Assembly (NCBI RefSeq): GCF_001591385.1
Contig: NZ_BCUU01000035.1
Coordinates: forward strand, 1-47,924
Direction of reading: 5' to 3'
Origin: Variovorax soli NBRC 106424
GTDB lineage: Bacteria; Pseudomonadota; Gammaproteobacteria; Burkholderiales; Burkholderiaceae_C
DNA length: 47,924 bases
Shown: positions 35,241 to 45,268 of the stretch, piece after piece
How positions within the stretch are numbered: the stretch's first letter is position 1
Layout of the letters: each line of letters begins with the position of its first letter
Position numbers and translations under genes: made by a program
The notes under the pieces: generated by a model
The model's input: the letters and a program-made list of their open reading frames with translations, nothing else
Databases searched by the model: none
What the model was told of the DNA's origin: nothing

Positions 35241-35984
35241 TCAAAGATTTCTGAAGTTCGTATCGGTGAAATCGATCCACTCGCGCACGCCGGCCTTGTC
35301 TGCCTGAGTGCTCAGTTCCCTGAAGAAGTGGTCGATGTAGGTGCGGGCCATCTCGTTGCGGTATTCGTCGCTCCAGGGCTCGTCATCCTCTTCCTGGGCA
35401 CGTGCGGCCTGGTAGGCGATGAGGCTGGACAGCGTGAGCAGCGTGGTGGGGAAGTCGACGAAGTGTGTGGGGCTGCCTGGATTGGCCGGCAGGTAGACCG
35501 ACAGGAGGCCGCGCGGCCGGTTGCTGGCCTTGTCCAGTGTGCGGGTGGTGAGCTGAAAGCCGCGACGCTCCAGTTCCTTCTTGAAGGCCTCGTGCGTCTG
35601 CGGATCGAGCTGTTCGAGATTGGCCGGGCGGTAGACGTAGATCTTGCCCGGCCGCGCCTCTGCCTTCAGGGCATCCACCGCGCCCGCCAGGAAGTTGTGC
35701 ACGTAGCCATAGGCCAGCGCGTAGCTGAGCGAATACCGGTCGCGTTCGTTGCCGGTGTCCACGCGGTTCTGCATGGAAGCCCACACAGTGGCCAGCACGC
35801 CGGCAATGGCCGCGCCCACGGTGGCAAGGTTGGCCCAGGGCTCGTACCGACCGTCTCCGGTCGCGGCCCAGGTCACCGCCAGCAGGAAGGCCGCGCTCGC
35901 CAGGATGGCGGTTATCAGCCCACGTCCGCGAAAACGCTTCCACAGCAGCCTCAGGTAGTTGCGGTAGGAAGGCCCGGAAGACAT
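35241..35984 (-). CDS. Two-helix membrane protein with STING-like C-terminal domain
   Basis: This 247-residue protein has two membrane helices (about 22-43 and 50-72). A soluble domain of about 165 residues follows. That domain has a helix SYALAYGYVHNFLAGAVDAL (Asn97-Phe98), a strand with a basic/proline loop KIYVYRPANLEQL, an Arg-rich turn (NRPRG, 155-159) and VDFPTTLLTLSSLIAY (Asp177, Thr180, Thr181). In bacterial STING, a Tyr/Asn-Phe helix, an Arg, and an Asp-x-Pro-Thr segment form the cyclic-di-GMP pocket. The order and spacing here look alike, and TM-STING forms have the same layout. It lies between guaB (30 bp) and guaA (9 bp). No CD-NTase gene is near. The call is from pattern memory and needs a profile or structure search. 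Confidence 0.58.
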   Translation of the reverse strand: MSSGPSYRNYLRLLWKRFRGRGLITAILASAAFLLAVTWAATGDGRYEPWANLATVGAAIAGVLATVWASMQNRVDTGNERDRYSLSYALAYGYVHNFLAGAVDALKAEARPGKIYVYRPANLEQLDPQTHEAFKKELERRGFQLTTRTLDKASNRPRGLLSVYLPANPGSPTHFVDFPTTLLTLSSLIAYQAARAQEEDDEPWSDEYRNEMARTYIDHFFRELSTQADKAGVREWIDFTDTNFRNL

Positions 35985-36014
35985 GGCGCAAGACCCTGGT
36001 CACGCGGCCTTGCC

Positions 36015-37484
<1,470 letters not shown>

Positions 37485-37572
37485 GGGTGAAGCTCCAAAA
37501 GAAGGATTGTAACGATTGATGGGTACTTACCCGCGCCCGTTCGCGGCATGGGCCTACGCGGCGCCAGTCAAA

Positions 37573-37637
37573 CAAAGGTATGTGGCGAAATCACAGCGCC
37601 CGCCCCGGGCGCTGCGCCCCAAATACGTTGCAAAAGG
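37573..37637. repeat. Imperfect palindromic intergenic element
   Basis: A perfect core hairpin (CAGCGCCC and GGGCGCTG, five-base loop, 37594-37614) is flanked by outer arms that also pair imperfectly: CAAAGGTATGTGGCG on the left and CGCCCCAAATACGTTG on the right. The element of about 65 bp lies between the divergent guaB and DUF4124 genes, with its right edge 24 bases before the DUF4124 start. It resembles the REP-type intergenic palindromes of this bacterial group and is not an ordinary terminator. Confidence 0.5.
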
Positions 37638-37661
37638 TAAGCCGGCGCTAAACTGCCAGCC

Positions 37662-38195
37662 ATGAATTTCGCCCCGCGTCGTCTGTTGCCCTGCCTGCTG
37701 GGCTGCTGCCTGCTGCTCCCGCTGGCAGCGCAGGCCCAATGGCAATGGATCGACAAGAGCGGCAAGCCGGTGTTCAGCGACACCGCGCCGCCCCCCGACA
37801 TTCCCGAGAAGAACATCCTGCGCCGCGGCAACCTGCCGCCACCGCGCCCGAACCCCGGCGTCGTCAACCTGGGCGCCGACGACAAGGCGCCGGGCGCGGC
37901 CCCTGCTGTCGCCGCACCGGCGCCGGAAGCCAAGCCGCGCGTCGACAAGGAACTGGACGAAAAGGTCAAGAAGGCCGAGGAAGAGGAAAAGGCCAAGAAA
38001 GCCGCCGAGGAACAGCGCGTCGCCAAGGCCCGGGCCGAGAACTGCTCGCGCGCCCGCCAGGCCAAGGCGACCTACGACAGCGGCATCCGCGTGGCGCGCC
38101 TCAATGCCCAGGGCGAGCGCGAAATCGTCGACGACAACATCCGGGCGCAGGAAACGAAGCGCCTGCAGGCGGTGATCGACAGCGACTGCAAGTAG
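37662..38195 (+). CDS. DUF4124 domain exported protein
   Basis: This 177-residue exported protein has a signal peptide (1-26, ending AAQAQ). The DUF4124 motif follows: WQWIDKSGKPVFSDTAPPPDIP. A Pro/Ala-rich linker and a long charged helix (about 100-130, Glu/Lys/Ala) lead to a C-terminal stretch with a conserved Cys pair, Cys128 and Cys176. It probably sits in the periplasm or envelope. Its function is unknown. Confidence 0.82.
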   Translation: MNFAPRRLLPCLLGCCLLLPLAAQAQWQWIDKSGKPVFSDTAPPPDIPEKNILRRGNLPPPRPNPGVVNLGADDKAPGAAPAVAAPAPEAKPRVDKELDEKVKKAEEEEKAKKAAEEQRVAKARAENCSRARQAKATYDSGIRVARLNAQGEREIVDDNIRAQETKRLQAVIDSDCK

Positions 38196-38211
38196 CGGCA
38201 GGCCCGGCAGC

Positions 38212-38547
38212 TCAGTAGCCAGCCTTGGCGCCGGCGCGGCGCTTGGCGAACAGGCCGGTGCCGCGCACACCCTGGCGCGCGAAGCGCTCGCGGCGCGCCA
38301 CTTTGGGGTCGACCAGGAGGCCGCGGCACAGCTCGAGCCGGTCGCCGTTCTTCAGGCCGCCATCCCACGTCACCGCCCTGCCCCACACGCCCGGCTGCAG
38401 CGCATGCCAGTCGAGCGCCGGATAGCTTGCAGGCAAGCGGCTGGCCAGGACCGCGTCCTGCGCGCTGGCGTCGTCAGGCAGCGAAAGCAGTTCCTCGTGA
38501 ACCACCCGCGCCGCCGGCGAGCACACCAGCGTCACCTGGATGCTCAT
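38212..38547 (-). CDS. rnfH: RnfH family ubiquitin-like protein
   Basis: This 111-residue protein of the RnfH/RatB family has a ubiquitin-like fold: MSIQVTLVCSPAARV at the start and GVWGRAVTWDGGLKNGDRLELCRGLLVDPKVARRE near the middle, split over two strands. Its ATG overlaps the ratA stop by four bases. The ratA-rnfH pair next to smpB is a widely kept arrangement. Its role is not clear. Confidence 0.87.
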   Translation of the reverse strand: MSIQVTLVCSPAARVVHEELLSLPDDASAQDAVLASRLPASYPALDWHALQPGVWGRAVTWDGGLKNGDRLELCRGLLVDPKVARRERFARQGVRGTGLFAKRRAGAKAGY

Positions 38548-38993
38548 GGCACCTCCGCATACACCTGTTCGGCGCGCTTCACGAAGGCATCCACCAGCGT
38601 GGAGGCCACCTTGTCGAACACCGGCCCCACCAGCGTCTGCAGCGTGACGCTGTTGAAGCCGTAATGCAGTTCGAGCTCGACCCGGCAGGCGCGCTCGCCT
38701 TCGCCGCCCACGGGCGTGAACTTCCAGACGCCGTCCAGCCGCGAGAAAGGCCCGTCGACCAGCTTCAGGTGCACCTCGCGACCCGGCACATGGGTGTTGC
38801 GCGTGGTGAAGGACTGGTGAAAACCGCTGAAGGCCAGGCCGACCTCCGCCGTCATGCCCGCCTCGTCTTCCTCGATGACGCGGGCCTTGTCGCACCAGGG
38901 GAGAAATTCGGGGTAGCGCGCCACGTCGGTGACCAGCGAATACATCTCTTCGGCGCTGAACCAGATGAGGACGGACTTGTGGACTGTTTTCAT
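38544..38993 (-). CDS. ratA: RatA/COQ10-like START domain protein
   Basis: This 149-residue type II toxin RatA/coenzyme-Q-binding START family protein has the family start MKTVHKSVLIWFSAEEMY, SLVTDVARYPEFLPWCDKA and FKLYGFNSVTLQTLVGPVF-like end motif. RatA of E. coli binds the 50S subunit and blocks 70S formation; many relatives instead bind quinone-like lipids. The ATG at 38993 is chosen over upstream codons. It is divergent from smpB (61 bases). Confidence 0.87.
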   Translation of the reverse strand: MKTVHKSVLIWFSAEEMYSLVTDVARYPEFLPWCDKARVIEEDEAGMTAEVGLAFSGFHQSFTTRNTHVPGREVHLKLVDGPFSRLDGVWKFTPVGGEGERACRVELELHYGFNSVTLQTLVGPVFDKVASTLVDAFVKRAEQVYAEVP

Positions 38994-39054
38994 AGAATCA
39001 CGTGGCAGGCCCGAAGCATTGTATTGAAGCCATGCAGACCCCATCTCACAGACC

Positions 39055-39537
39055 ATGGCCTCCTCCAACAAGAAAACCGACACCAATTCCCGCATCGCCG
39101 ACAACAAGAAGGCGGCCTTCAACTACTTCTTCGAAGAGCGCTTCGAGGCCGGCATGGTGCTCGAAGGCTGGGAAGTGAAGGCGCTGCGCGAAGGCAAGGT
39201 GCAGCTCACCGACGGCTACGTGGTCATCCGCGATGGCGAGCTGTTCGTGCTGGGCTGCCAGATCAATCCGCTCAAGAGCGCGTCCACGCACGTCAACCCG
39301 GACTCGGTGCGCACCAAGAAACTGCTCATGCACAAGGAGCAGATCCGCCGCCTCATCGGAAAGGTCGAGCAGAAGGGCTACACGCTGGTGCCGCTCAACC
39401 TGCACTGGAAGGCCGGCAAGGTGAAGTGCGAGATCGCCCTGGCCAAGGGCAAGGCCGAGCACGACAAGCGCGACACCATCAAAGACCGCGAAGGCAAGCG
39501 CGAGGTGGAGCGGGCGATGAAGAGCCGCAACCGCTAG
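39055..39537 (+). CDS. smpB: SsrA-binding protein SmpB
   Basis: This 160-residue tmRNA partner in ribosome rescue has the beta-barrel with [35 protein letters not shown] and [13 protein letters not shown]. The basic C-terminal tail ([14 protein letters not shown]) inserts into the decoding centre. It is divergent from ratA. No ssrA RNA gene is seen in the window. Confidence 0.95.
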   Translation: MASSNKKTDTNSRIADNKKAAFNYFFEERFEAGMVLEGWEVKALREGKVQLTDGYVVIRDGELFVLGCQINPLKSASTHVNPDSVRTKKLLMHKEQIRRLIGKVEQKGYTLVPLNLHWKAGKVKCEIALAKGKAEHDKRDTIKDREGKREVERAMKSRNR

Positions 39538-39557
39538 CAGAATTTTTTCGAGCAGGC

Positions 39558-39583
39558 GGAATAGTCCCGCGCCGGCATCCGTC
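39558..39583 (+). promoter_or_regulatory. ECF promoter before the lipoprotein gene
   Basis: GGAATA at 39558-39563 and CGTC at 39580-39583 have a 16-base spacer. The -10 is followed by CATGC as at the sigma factor's own promoter. The leader to the lipoprotein ATG is about 85 bases. It ties this gene to the same ECF factor as sorAB, although the sigma gene lies about 6.7 kb away. Confidence 0.72.
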
Positions 39584-39675
39584 CATGCAGGAGCGCCAAG
39601 CGGTGCGCCGGCCGTCGATCAGCGCATACACTTTGGCGTCAAGCTCTTGTTCGTCGTCTACAAAGGAGAGACCTC

Positions 39676-40056
39676 ATGAAACTGCTCAGCGCTTCCATTC
39701 TCGCGGCGGCCCTGCTGGCCGGCTGCGGCAGCATGTCCACCGCGCCCGACACGCCGACCAAAACCGTCGACGGCGTGCTGATCGGCCCCAACGGCATGAC
39801 GCTGTACACCTTCAACAAGGACACGGTGGGCAGCGGCAAGTCGGCCTGCAACGGCCAATGCGCCGCCAACTGGCCCCCGCTCTTCGCGCCCGAGTCGGCC
39901 AAGCCGATGGGCGGCTACACCGTCGTGACGCGCGACGATGGCAAGAAGCAGTGGGCCTACAAGGGCTCGCCGCTGTACTACTGGGTCAAGGACACCAAGG
40001 CGGGTGACCGCACCGGCGACGGCGTGGCCGGCGCCTGGAAGATCGCCCGGCCTTGA
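39676..40056 (+). CDS. Secreted lipoprotein with Yx(FWY)xxD repeats (COG4315)
   Basis: This 126-residue lipoprotein has a lipobox (LLAGC, Cys17), so it is lipid-anchored in the envelope. It carries two copies of the YxFxxD/YxWxxD motif, LYTFNKD and LYYWVKD. An extra region with paired cysteines (Cys55 and Cys59, in ACNGQCAANW) follows the first motif. The function of the family is unknown. A TACAAAGGAGAG stretch gives a good ribosome site. The ECF-type promoter upstream suggests a stress or sulfite response role. Confidence 0.85.
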   Translation: MKLLSASILAAALLAGCGSMSTAPDTPTKTVDGVLIGPNGMTLYTFNKDTVGSGKSACNGQCAANWPPLFAPESAKPMGGYTVVTRDDGKKQWAYKGSPLYYWVKDTKAGDRTGDGVAGAWKIARP

Positions 40057-40097
40057 GCGACCGGATGACGGCTGCGGCCGTCATCCCTCCAATCCGC

Positions 40098-40127
40098 AAG
40101 GGCGCTGCTCAGCAGCGCCCTTTTTTT
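40098..40127 (+). terminator. Intrinsic terminator after lipoprotein gene
   Basis: An 11-bp GC-rich stem (AGGGCGCTGCT with its complement) is followed by seven T. A second palindrome, GGATGACGGC with its complement, stands just before it at 40063-40086. The right part of the stem covers the stop codon of the convergent WXXGXW gene. Confidence 0.88.
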
Positions 40128-40477
40128 GCCTGGCCCGGAGGGCAGTGGCCGTTGCCGTGGCCGCCCTTGGGCTTCCAGTCGCCTTCCACCCAGCGATAGC
40201 CGCCGTCCGCGCGCACCCAGCGGCCGGGCGCGTAATCGTAGTCGGGGCGCGCAGTCTCCCAGCGCCCGGGGCGCCAGGCGTAGTTGTTGTTGGACCAGTA
40301 CCAGTTGCCCTGGATCCAGATCTGGCCCGAGCGCGGCGCGGGCACAGGTTCGTAGCGCGGCGCCGGCGGCGCCACGGCGATGATGCCCGGCACGTTGATG
40401 TTCACCGACACCTGGGCCGGCGCGGCCAGCGGGATGACGGCGGCAGCCAGGGCTGCGGTCAGAACGAAAACTCGCAT
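40109..40477 (-). CDS. WXXGXW-repeat exported protein, copy 1
   Basis: This 122-residue exported protein has a signal peptide (1-22, ending APAQV). A run of YXWGXW-type repeats (PF12779) follows: IWIQGNWYWSNNNYAWRPGRW, then YAPGRWVRADGGYRWVEGDW, in short blocks. It ends in a basic Gly/His/Cys tail (GQAKKGRC). It is a close paralogue of the next gene; the two differ mainly in their tails. The role is unknown. Confidence 0.83.
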   Translation of the reverse strand: MRVFVLTAALAAAVIPLAAPAQVSVNINVPGIIAVAPPAPRYEPVPAPRSGQIWIQGNWYWSNNNYAWRPGRWETARPDYDYAPGRWVRADGGYRWVEGDWKPKGGHGNGHCPPGQAKKGRC

Positions 40478-40510
40478 GGAACTTCTCCTCGAACAGTTCG
40501 GGTTGTAGCG

Positions 40511-40945
40511 TCAATCGTGGCCACGGCCATGACCATGTCCATGCCCGTGGCCCTTCTTGTGGCCATGGTGATGGTCATCGTCCCAGTCGTCGTGCTTCTT
40601 GTAGTGCTTGTAGTACTTGTCGCCCTTGTGCGGCTTCCAGCCGCCCTCGACCCAGCGGTAGCCGCCGCCCACCGGCACCCAGCGGCCGGGCGCCCAGGCG
40701 TAGTTGGGCCGTGACGGCTGCCAGTAGCCGGGCCGCCAGGCGTAGTCGCCCTGGCGCCAGTACCAGTTGCCCTGCACCCAGATGTGGCCCGGGCGCGGCG
40801 CGGGAATGTATTCGACACGCGGCGCCGGCGGTGCCACCGCCACGACGCCGGGAACGTTGATGTTGACCGACACCTGCGCCGACGCTGCCAGCGGCAGTGC
40901 CGCCGCAGCGCTGGCACAAGCCAGACCCACCACGAAAGTTCGCAT
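40511..40945 (-). CDS. WXXGXW-repeat exported protein, copy 2, His-rich tail
   Basis: This 144-residue paralogue of the gene downstream has the same signal peptide and repeat order, IWVQGNWYWRQGDYAWRPGYW and YAWAPGRWVPVGGGYRWVEG in short blocks. It then has a tail of Lys, Asp, His and Gly (HHHGHKKGHGHGHGHG) that could bind nickel, zinc or copper. The start MRTFVVG at 40945 fits the signal peptide; the frame continues upstream but has no second signal. Gene duplication is the likely origin. Confidence 0.83.
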   Translation of the reverse strand: MRTFVVGLACASAAAALPLAASAQVSVNINVPGVVAVAPPAPRVEYIPAPRPGHIWVQGNWYWRQGDYAWRPGYWQPSRPNYAWAPGRWVPVGGGYRWVEGGWKPHKGDKYYKHYKKHDDWDDDHHHGHKKGHGHGHGHGRGHD

Positions 40946-41052
40946 CAGTTGTCCTTTTCTTCTGAACGCCTTGGACTGGAACGCATCAGCCATGCCATGC
41001 GTTGTCAGACAAAGGCGCATCCATCAGCCATCGCTCGGCCATTACCGGGCCG

Positions 41053-41958
41053 TCACTCGGCCATCAGCCCGCGCGAAACGCTGGCGCGTGCGCGCCAGCC
41101 GAGCCACTCGTTCACCACCAGGGCGCCGATCACGAGCGCGCCGCCGGTCAGTACCTGCGTTGCGGGCACCTCGCCGGCACCGAGCCATGCCAGGGCAATG
41201 CCGAAGATGATTTCGAGCAAGGCGAGCAACGACACCTCGGGTGCCTTCAGCACGCGGGCGCAGATCACGGACAGCGTGCAGGGGATGGCCAATTGCACCA
41301 GGCCCAGGAAGGCCAGCAGCGAGATGTCGTGCGCGCTGGCCTGAAGCGGCCAGGCCAGCGGCAAGGTGACGGCGGCGGAGATCACCGCGCCGATCAGCAC
41401 CGCGGGCACCAGGTCGATCTTGTGGCCGTGCGCGCTGGCATGCTGCACCACGGTCCAGTTGCAGGCGGCCGCCAGCGGCACGCACAGCGCCACGAGCGTG
41501 CCCAGCCCTTGGCCCTGTTCCAGCTTGGTGGCATACATCCAGGCGATGCCCGCCCCGGCCACGACGATGGCGGCCCAGGTGCGCGTCGGCAGGCGGTGCC
41601 CGATGAAGATGCGCGCCGTGAGAGCAGTGAACAGCGGCCCGAGCGCCATGGTCACCAGCACGTTGGCCGTGGTGGTGAGCGTGAGCGCCACCATGAAGGC
41701 GGTGAACATCACGCTCCAGCACACACCCGACAGCCAGATCTCCCGGCCGCCTTCGCGCACCTTGCGAACCACCTGCGCCCTTCCCTGCCACACGGGCAGG
41801 ATCACCGCGAGCGAGATGGCGGTGAAGAGGCTGCGCCAGAACGTCACCTCGAAGCTGCGTGCGTGCTCCAGGTGGCGCGTCACCACGCCGGCCGTGGCCC
41901 ACATGAGGGTCACGGCCACCATGAGCCAGACCGCGCGTCCGTGCGTCAGCCCTGTCAT
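41053..41958 (-). CDS. EamA/DMT-family transporter
   Basis: This 301-residue inner-membrane protein has ten hydrophobic segments in two EamA repeats (for example VWLMVAVTLMWATAGVVTRHL at the start and LAFLGLVQLAIPCTLSVICA later). Substrates of this family are varied and cannot be told here. It starts 11 bases after typA on the same strand, so it is likely on the same transcript. Confidence 0.87.
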   Translation of the reverse strand: MTGLTHGRAVWLMVAVTLMWATAGVVTRHLEHARSFEVTFWRSLFTAISLAVILPVWQGRAQVVRKVREGGREIWLSGVCWSVMFTAFMVALTLTTTANVLVTMALGPLFTALTARIFIGHRLPTRTWAAIVVAGAGIAWMYATKLEQGQGLGTLVALCVPLAAACNWTVVQHASAHGHKIDLVPAVLIGAVISAAVTLPLAWPLQASAHDISLLAFLGLVQLAIPCTLSVICARVLKAPEVSLLALLEIIFGIALAWLGAGEVPATQVLTGGALVIGALVVNEWLGWRARASVSRGLMAE

Positions 41959-41969
41959 GGTTCCGCCGA

Positions 41970-43796
41970 TCAGGCTTCGCGGCTGGCCCGCTTGCGCTCG
42001 TGCTCCTTCAGGAAGCGCTTGCGCAGTCGCACGCTCTTGGGCGTGATCTCGACCAGTTCGTCGTCCTCGATGAACTCCACGCCGTATTCCAGCGTGAGCT
42101 CGATCGGCGGCGTGATCTTGATCGCATCTTCCTTGCCCGAGACGCGGAAGTTGGTCAGCTGCTTGGTGCGGGTGGCGTTCACCACCAGGTCGTTGTCGCG
42201 GCTGTGGATACCCACGATCATGCCCTCGTACACCGGGTCGCCCGCACGCACGAACATGCGGCCGCGGTCGTCCAGCTTGCCCAGGGCGTAAGTGAAGATC
42301 TCGCCGTCGTCCATGGAGATGAGCACGCCGTTCTTGCGGCTGCCGATCTCGCCCTTGTGCGGCTCGTAGCCGTCGAAGATGTTGGCGATCAGGCCCGAGC
42401 CGCGCGTGAGGTTCAGGAACTCGTTGGAGAAGCCGATCAGGCCGCGCGCCGGAATGCGGTATTCCAGGCGCACGCGCCCGCGGCCGTCCGGCTCCATGTT
42501 CACCAGGTCGCCCTTGCGCTCGCCCAGTGCCTGCATCACGCCGCCCTGGTGGCCTTCCTCGATGTCGGCCGTGACCAGCTCGATCGGCTCCAGGCGCACG
42601 CCGCCTTCTTCGCGGAACACCACGCGCGGCTTGGAGACGGCCAGCTCGTAGCCCTCGCGGCGCATGTTCTCCAGCAGGATGGTCAGGTGCAGTTCGCCGC
42701 GGCCGGACACCTCGAAGATGCCGTCCTCGTCAGTTTCCTTCACGCGCAGGGCCACGTTGCTCTGCAGTTCCTTCTGCAGGCGGTCCCAGATCTGGCGGCT
42801 GGTGACGAACTTGCCTTCGCGGCCGGCCAAGGGGCTCGTGTTCACGCAGAAGTTCATCGTCAGCGTGGGCTCGTCCACGCGCAGCATGGGCAGCGGCTGC
42901 GGGTTGGCCACGTCGGTGATGGTGGTGCCGATGTTGATCTCGGAAATGCCGTTGATCAGCACGATCTCGCCGGGGCCGGCTTCGGTGGCCTGCACGCGGT
43001 CCAGGCCCTGGAAGGTCAGCACCTGGTTGACGCGGCCCTTGAGCGACTGGCCGTCAGGGCCGTCCATCACCATCACGTCCATGCCGGGCTTGATGGTGCC
43101 CGCATTCACGCGGCCCACGCCGATGCGGCCGACGAAGGTCGAGAAATCGAGTGCCGAGATCTGCAGTTGCAGCGGCGCCGAGGCGTCGCCCTGGTGCGCC
43201 GGCACGTGCTTGAGCACGGTCTCGAACAGCGCCGACATGTCCGGGCCCCACTGCTCGCCCGGTGCGCCTTCTTCCAGCGACGACCAGCCGTTGATGCCCG
43301 AGGCGTACACCACCGGGAAGTCCAGCTGCTCGTTGGTGGCGCCCAGCTTGTCGAACAGATCGAAGGCGGCGTTCACCACCTTGTCGGGATTCGCACCCGG
43401 CTTGTCCACCTTGTTGACCACCACGATCGGCTTGAGGCCCAGGGCCAGCGCCTTCTTCGTGACGAAGCGCGTTTGCGGCATGGGGCCTTCCTGCGCGTCG
43501 ATCAGCAGCACCACGCCGTCGACCATCGACAGCGCACGCTCCACCTCGCCGCCGAAGTCCGCGTGCCCAGGGGTGTCAACGATGTTGATGTGCGTGCCCT
43601 TCCAGGTCACGGCGCAGTTCTTCGCCAGGATGGTGATGCCGCGTTCCTTTTCGATGGCGTTGTTGTCCATCACCGTGTCGACCACCTTCTCGTGCTCGGC
43701 GAAGGTGCCGGACTGGCGCAGCAGCTGGTCGACCATGGTGGTCTTGCCATGGTCGACGTGGGCAATGATGGCGATGTTGCGGATCTGTTGTGTCAT
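41970..43796 (-). CDS. typA: Ribosome-associated GTPase TypA/BipA
   Basis: This 608-residue translational GTPase has the EF-G-like G-domain: [31 protein letters not shown] and [13 protein letters not shown]. The domain V region and the TypA-specific C-terminal part ([20 protein letters not shown]) follow. It helps ribosome assembly and stress growth. The start [17 protein letters not shown] at 43796 overlaps the truB stop (ATGA). Confidence 0.95.
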   Translation of the reverse strand: MTQQIRNIAIIAHVDHGKTTMVDQLLRQSGTFAEHEKVVDTVMDNNAIEKERGITILAKNCAVTWKGTHINIVDTPGHADFGGEVERALSMVDGVVLLIDAQEGPMPQTRFVTKKALALGLKPIVVVNKVDKPGANPDKVVNAAFDLFDKLGATNEQLDFPVVYASGINGWSSLEEGAPGEQWGPDMSALFETVLKHVPAHQGDASAPLQLQISALDFSTFVGRIGVGRVNAGTIKPGMDVMVMDGPDGQSLKGRVNQVLTFQGLDRVQATEAGPGEIVLINGISEINIGTTITDVANPQPLPMLRVDEPTLTMNFCVNTSPLAGREGKFVTSRQIWDRLQKELQSNVALRVKETDEDGIFEVSGRGELHLTILLENMRREGYELAVSKPRVVFREEGGVRLEPIELVTADIEEGHQGGVMQALGERKGDLVNMEPDGRGRVRLEYRIPARGLIGFSNEFLNLTRGSGLIANIFDGYEPHKGEIGSRKNGVLISMDDGEIFTYALGKLDDRGRMFVRAGDPVYEGMIVGIHSRDNDLVVNATRTKQLTNFRVSGKEDAIKITPPIELTLEYGVEFIEDDELVEITPKSVRLRKRFLKEHERKRASREA

Positions 43797-44776
43797 GGTG
43801 TCGTTTCGCAGGTGGTGGTTGCGTTCTTCTGATCGAATTGAAGGATTTGCTGGATTTCGATGGGGCTCAGCAGCCGCCCCGGAATGAGTTCGCCGGCCTT
43901 GACGTGGGCCGTGCCCAGGAAGCTGGCGGGCCGGCTGCCCCACACGGCGACCGCCGGGGCATCGGGCCAGCTGCCGCGCCGGCGCAGCCCGGAGAGGAAT
44001 CGGCCCGCATCTTCGGGCTCGAGCGTGACGCGCGCGTGATCGGCCACCAGGGCCTGCGGCGGCAGCAGGTGCGCCAGGCGCTCGTCCTCGTCCATGGCTT
44101 CCAACGCCTCGACGCTCACGCACTGGTCCTGCGTGAAGCCGCCGGTTTCGGTGCGCCGCAGGCTGGCCAGGTGTGCGCCGCAGCCCAGTGCCTCGCCGAT
44201 GTCCTCGCCCAGCGTGCGGATGTAGGTGCCCTTGCTCACGCGGGCGGTGATGCGGATGCGCCTGGATTGCGCGAAGTCCGGCTCGAAGGCCAGCGCGAGT
44301 TCATGGATGACCACGTCGCGCGGCGCGCGCTCCACTTCCACGCCTTCGCGGGCGTACTCGTAGAGTGCCTTGCCGTCTTTCTTGAGGGCGCTGTGCATGG
44401 GCGGCACCTGGCGGATCGGCCCGGTGAACTGCGCGGCCACGCGCGCCAGGTCTTCCTGCGTCACGTTCACGGGCCGCTCGGACAGCCGCTCGCCTTCGGC
44501 GTCTGCGGTGGTGGTGCGCACACCCAGCTGCGCCACGGCTACGTAGGTCTTGTCGGCATCCAGGTGCAGCTGGCTGAACTTGGTCGCCGCACCAAAGCAC
44601 AGCGGCAGCACGCCGGTGGCCAGCGGGTCGAGCGTGCCGGTATGCCCCGCCTTTTCGGCGCGCAGCAGCCACTTGGCCTTCTGCAAGGCCTGGTTGCTGG
44701 AAAACCCCAGCGGCTTGTCGAGCAGCAACACCCCATGCACAGGGCGCCGCTGCACCCTGGTGCGTGGCGCGTTCAT
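43793..44776 (-). CDS. truB: tRNA pseudouridine(55) synthase TruB
   Basis: This 327-residue enzyme makes pseudouridine 55 in tRNA. The family start [17 protein letters not shown] and the catalytic Asp in [18 protein letters not shown] are present. [16 protein letters not shown] and the C-terminal PUA-like region follow. It starts two bases after the rbfA stop. Confidence 0.94.
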   Translation of the reverse strand: MNAPRTRVQRRPVHGVLLLDKPLGFSSNQALQKAKWLLRAEKAGHTGTLDPLATGVLPLCFGAATKFSQLHLDADKTYVAVAQLGVRTTTADAEGERLSERPVNVTQEDLARVAAQFTGPIRQVPPMHSALKKDGKALYEYAREGVEVERAPRDVVIHELALAFEPDFAQSRRIRITARVSKGTYIRTLGEDIGEALGCGAHLASLRRTETGGFTQDQCVSVEALEAMDEDERLAHLLPPQALVADHARVTLEPEDAGRFLSGLRRRGSWPDAPAVAVWGSRPASFLGTAHVKAGELIPGRLLSPIEIQQILQFDQKNATTTCETTP

Positions 44777-44778
44777 GC

Positions 44779-45150
44779 CTACTCTTCTTTCGAGCGGGAA
44801 GCGACGGCCTGGGCGATCAGCGCATTCATGTCGGCTGCTCGCTCGGTGGTGCGGTCGAAGTGGAAATGCAGCGTCGGCACCGTGTGGATGTGCAGGCGCT
44901 TGAACAGGCCGTTGCGCAGGAAACCCGCCGCCTGGTTGAGCGCCTCGGTAGTCTCCACCGGGTCGCCAACCAGCAGGCTGAAGAAGACCTTGGCGTGCGC
45001 GTAGTCGGGCGTGACCTCCACCGCCTGGATGGTCACCATGCCCACGCGCGGATCCTTCAACTCGCGCGCGATCAGCTCCGTCAGATCGCGCTGGATCTGA
45101 TCGGCCACCTTGAACGCGCGGTTGGGAGCTGCAGCTTTCTTCTTTGGCAT
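44779..45150 (-). CDS. rbfA: Ribosome-binding factor A
   Basis: This 123-residue 30S maturation factor shows the KH-like fold. [26 protein letters not shown] and [20 protein letters not shown] segments are visible, and [11 protein letters not shown] lies near the end. It is between infB and truB, the usual order. Confidence 0.94.
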   Translation of the reverse strand: MPKKKAAAPNRAFKVADQIQRDLTELIARELKDPRVGMVTIQAVEVTPDYAHAKVFFSLLVGDPVETTEALNQAAGFLRNGLFKRLHIHTVPTLHFHFDRTTERAADMNALIAQAVASRSKEE

Positions 45151-45171
45151 ATGGTTGTTTCACCCTCCTCT

Positions 45172-45265
45172 TCGCGGGGAACACCGCGGAACCGGCTTTG
45201 CCGGGCCGCAGGTGTTGCCCCCTCGAAGGGGGTTGGCGGACCTGCGAAGCAGGGTAGCCTGGGGG
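45172..45265. repeat. Intergenic hairpin repeat between infB and rbfA
   Basis: The 118-bp gap contains a long imperfect hairpin, AACACC-GCGG ... CCGC-A-GGTGTT, with an inner CCGG pair, followed by CCCCCTCGAAGGGGG. It resembles a repeat family found many times in related genomes. It lies inside an operon, so it may slow or process the transcript rather than end it. Confidence 0.5.
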
Positions 45266-45268
45266 TGG

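Noticed and set aside
42000..43832. A 610-codon plus-strand frame over typA
   Set aside because: Composition is typical of the complement of a GC-rich gene, and typA on the other strand is fully supported.
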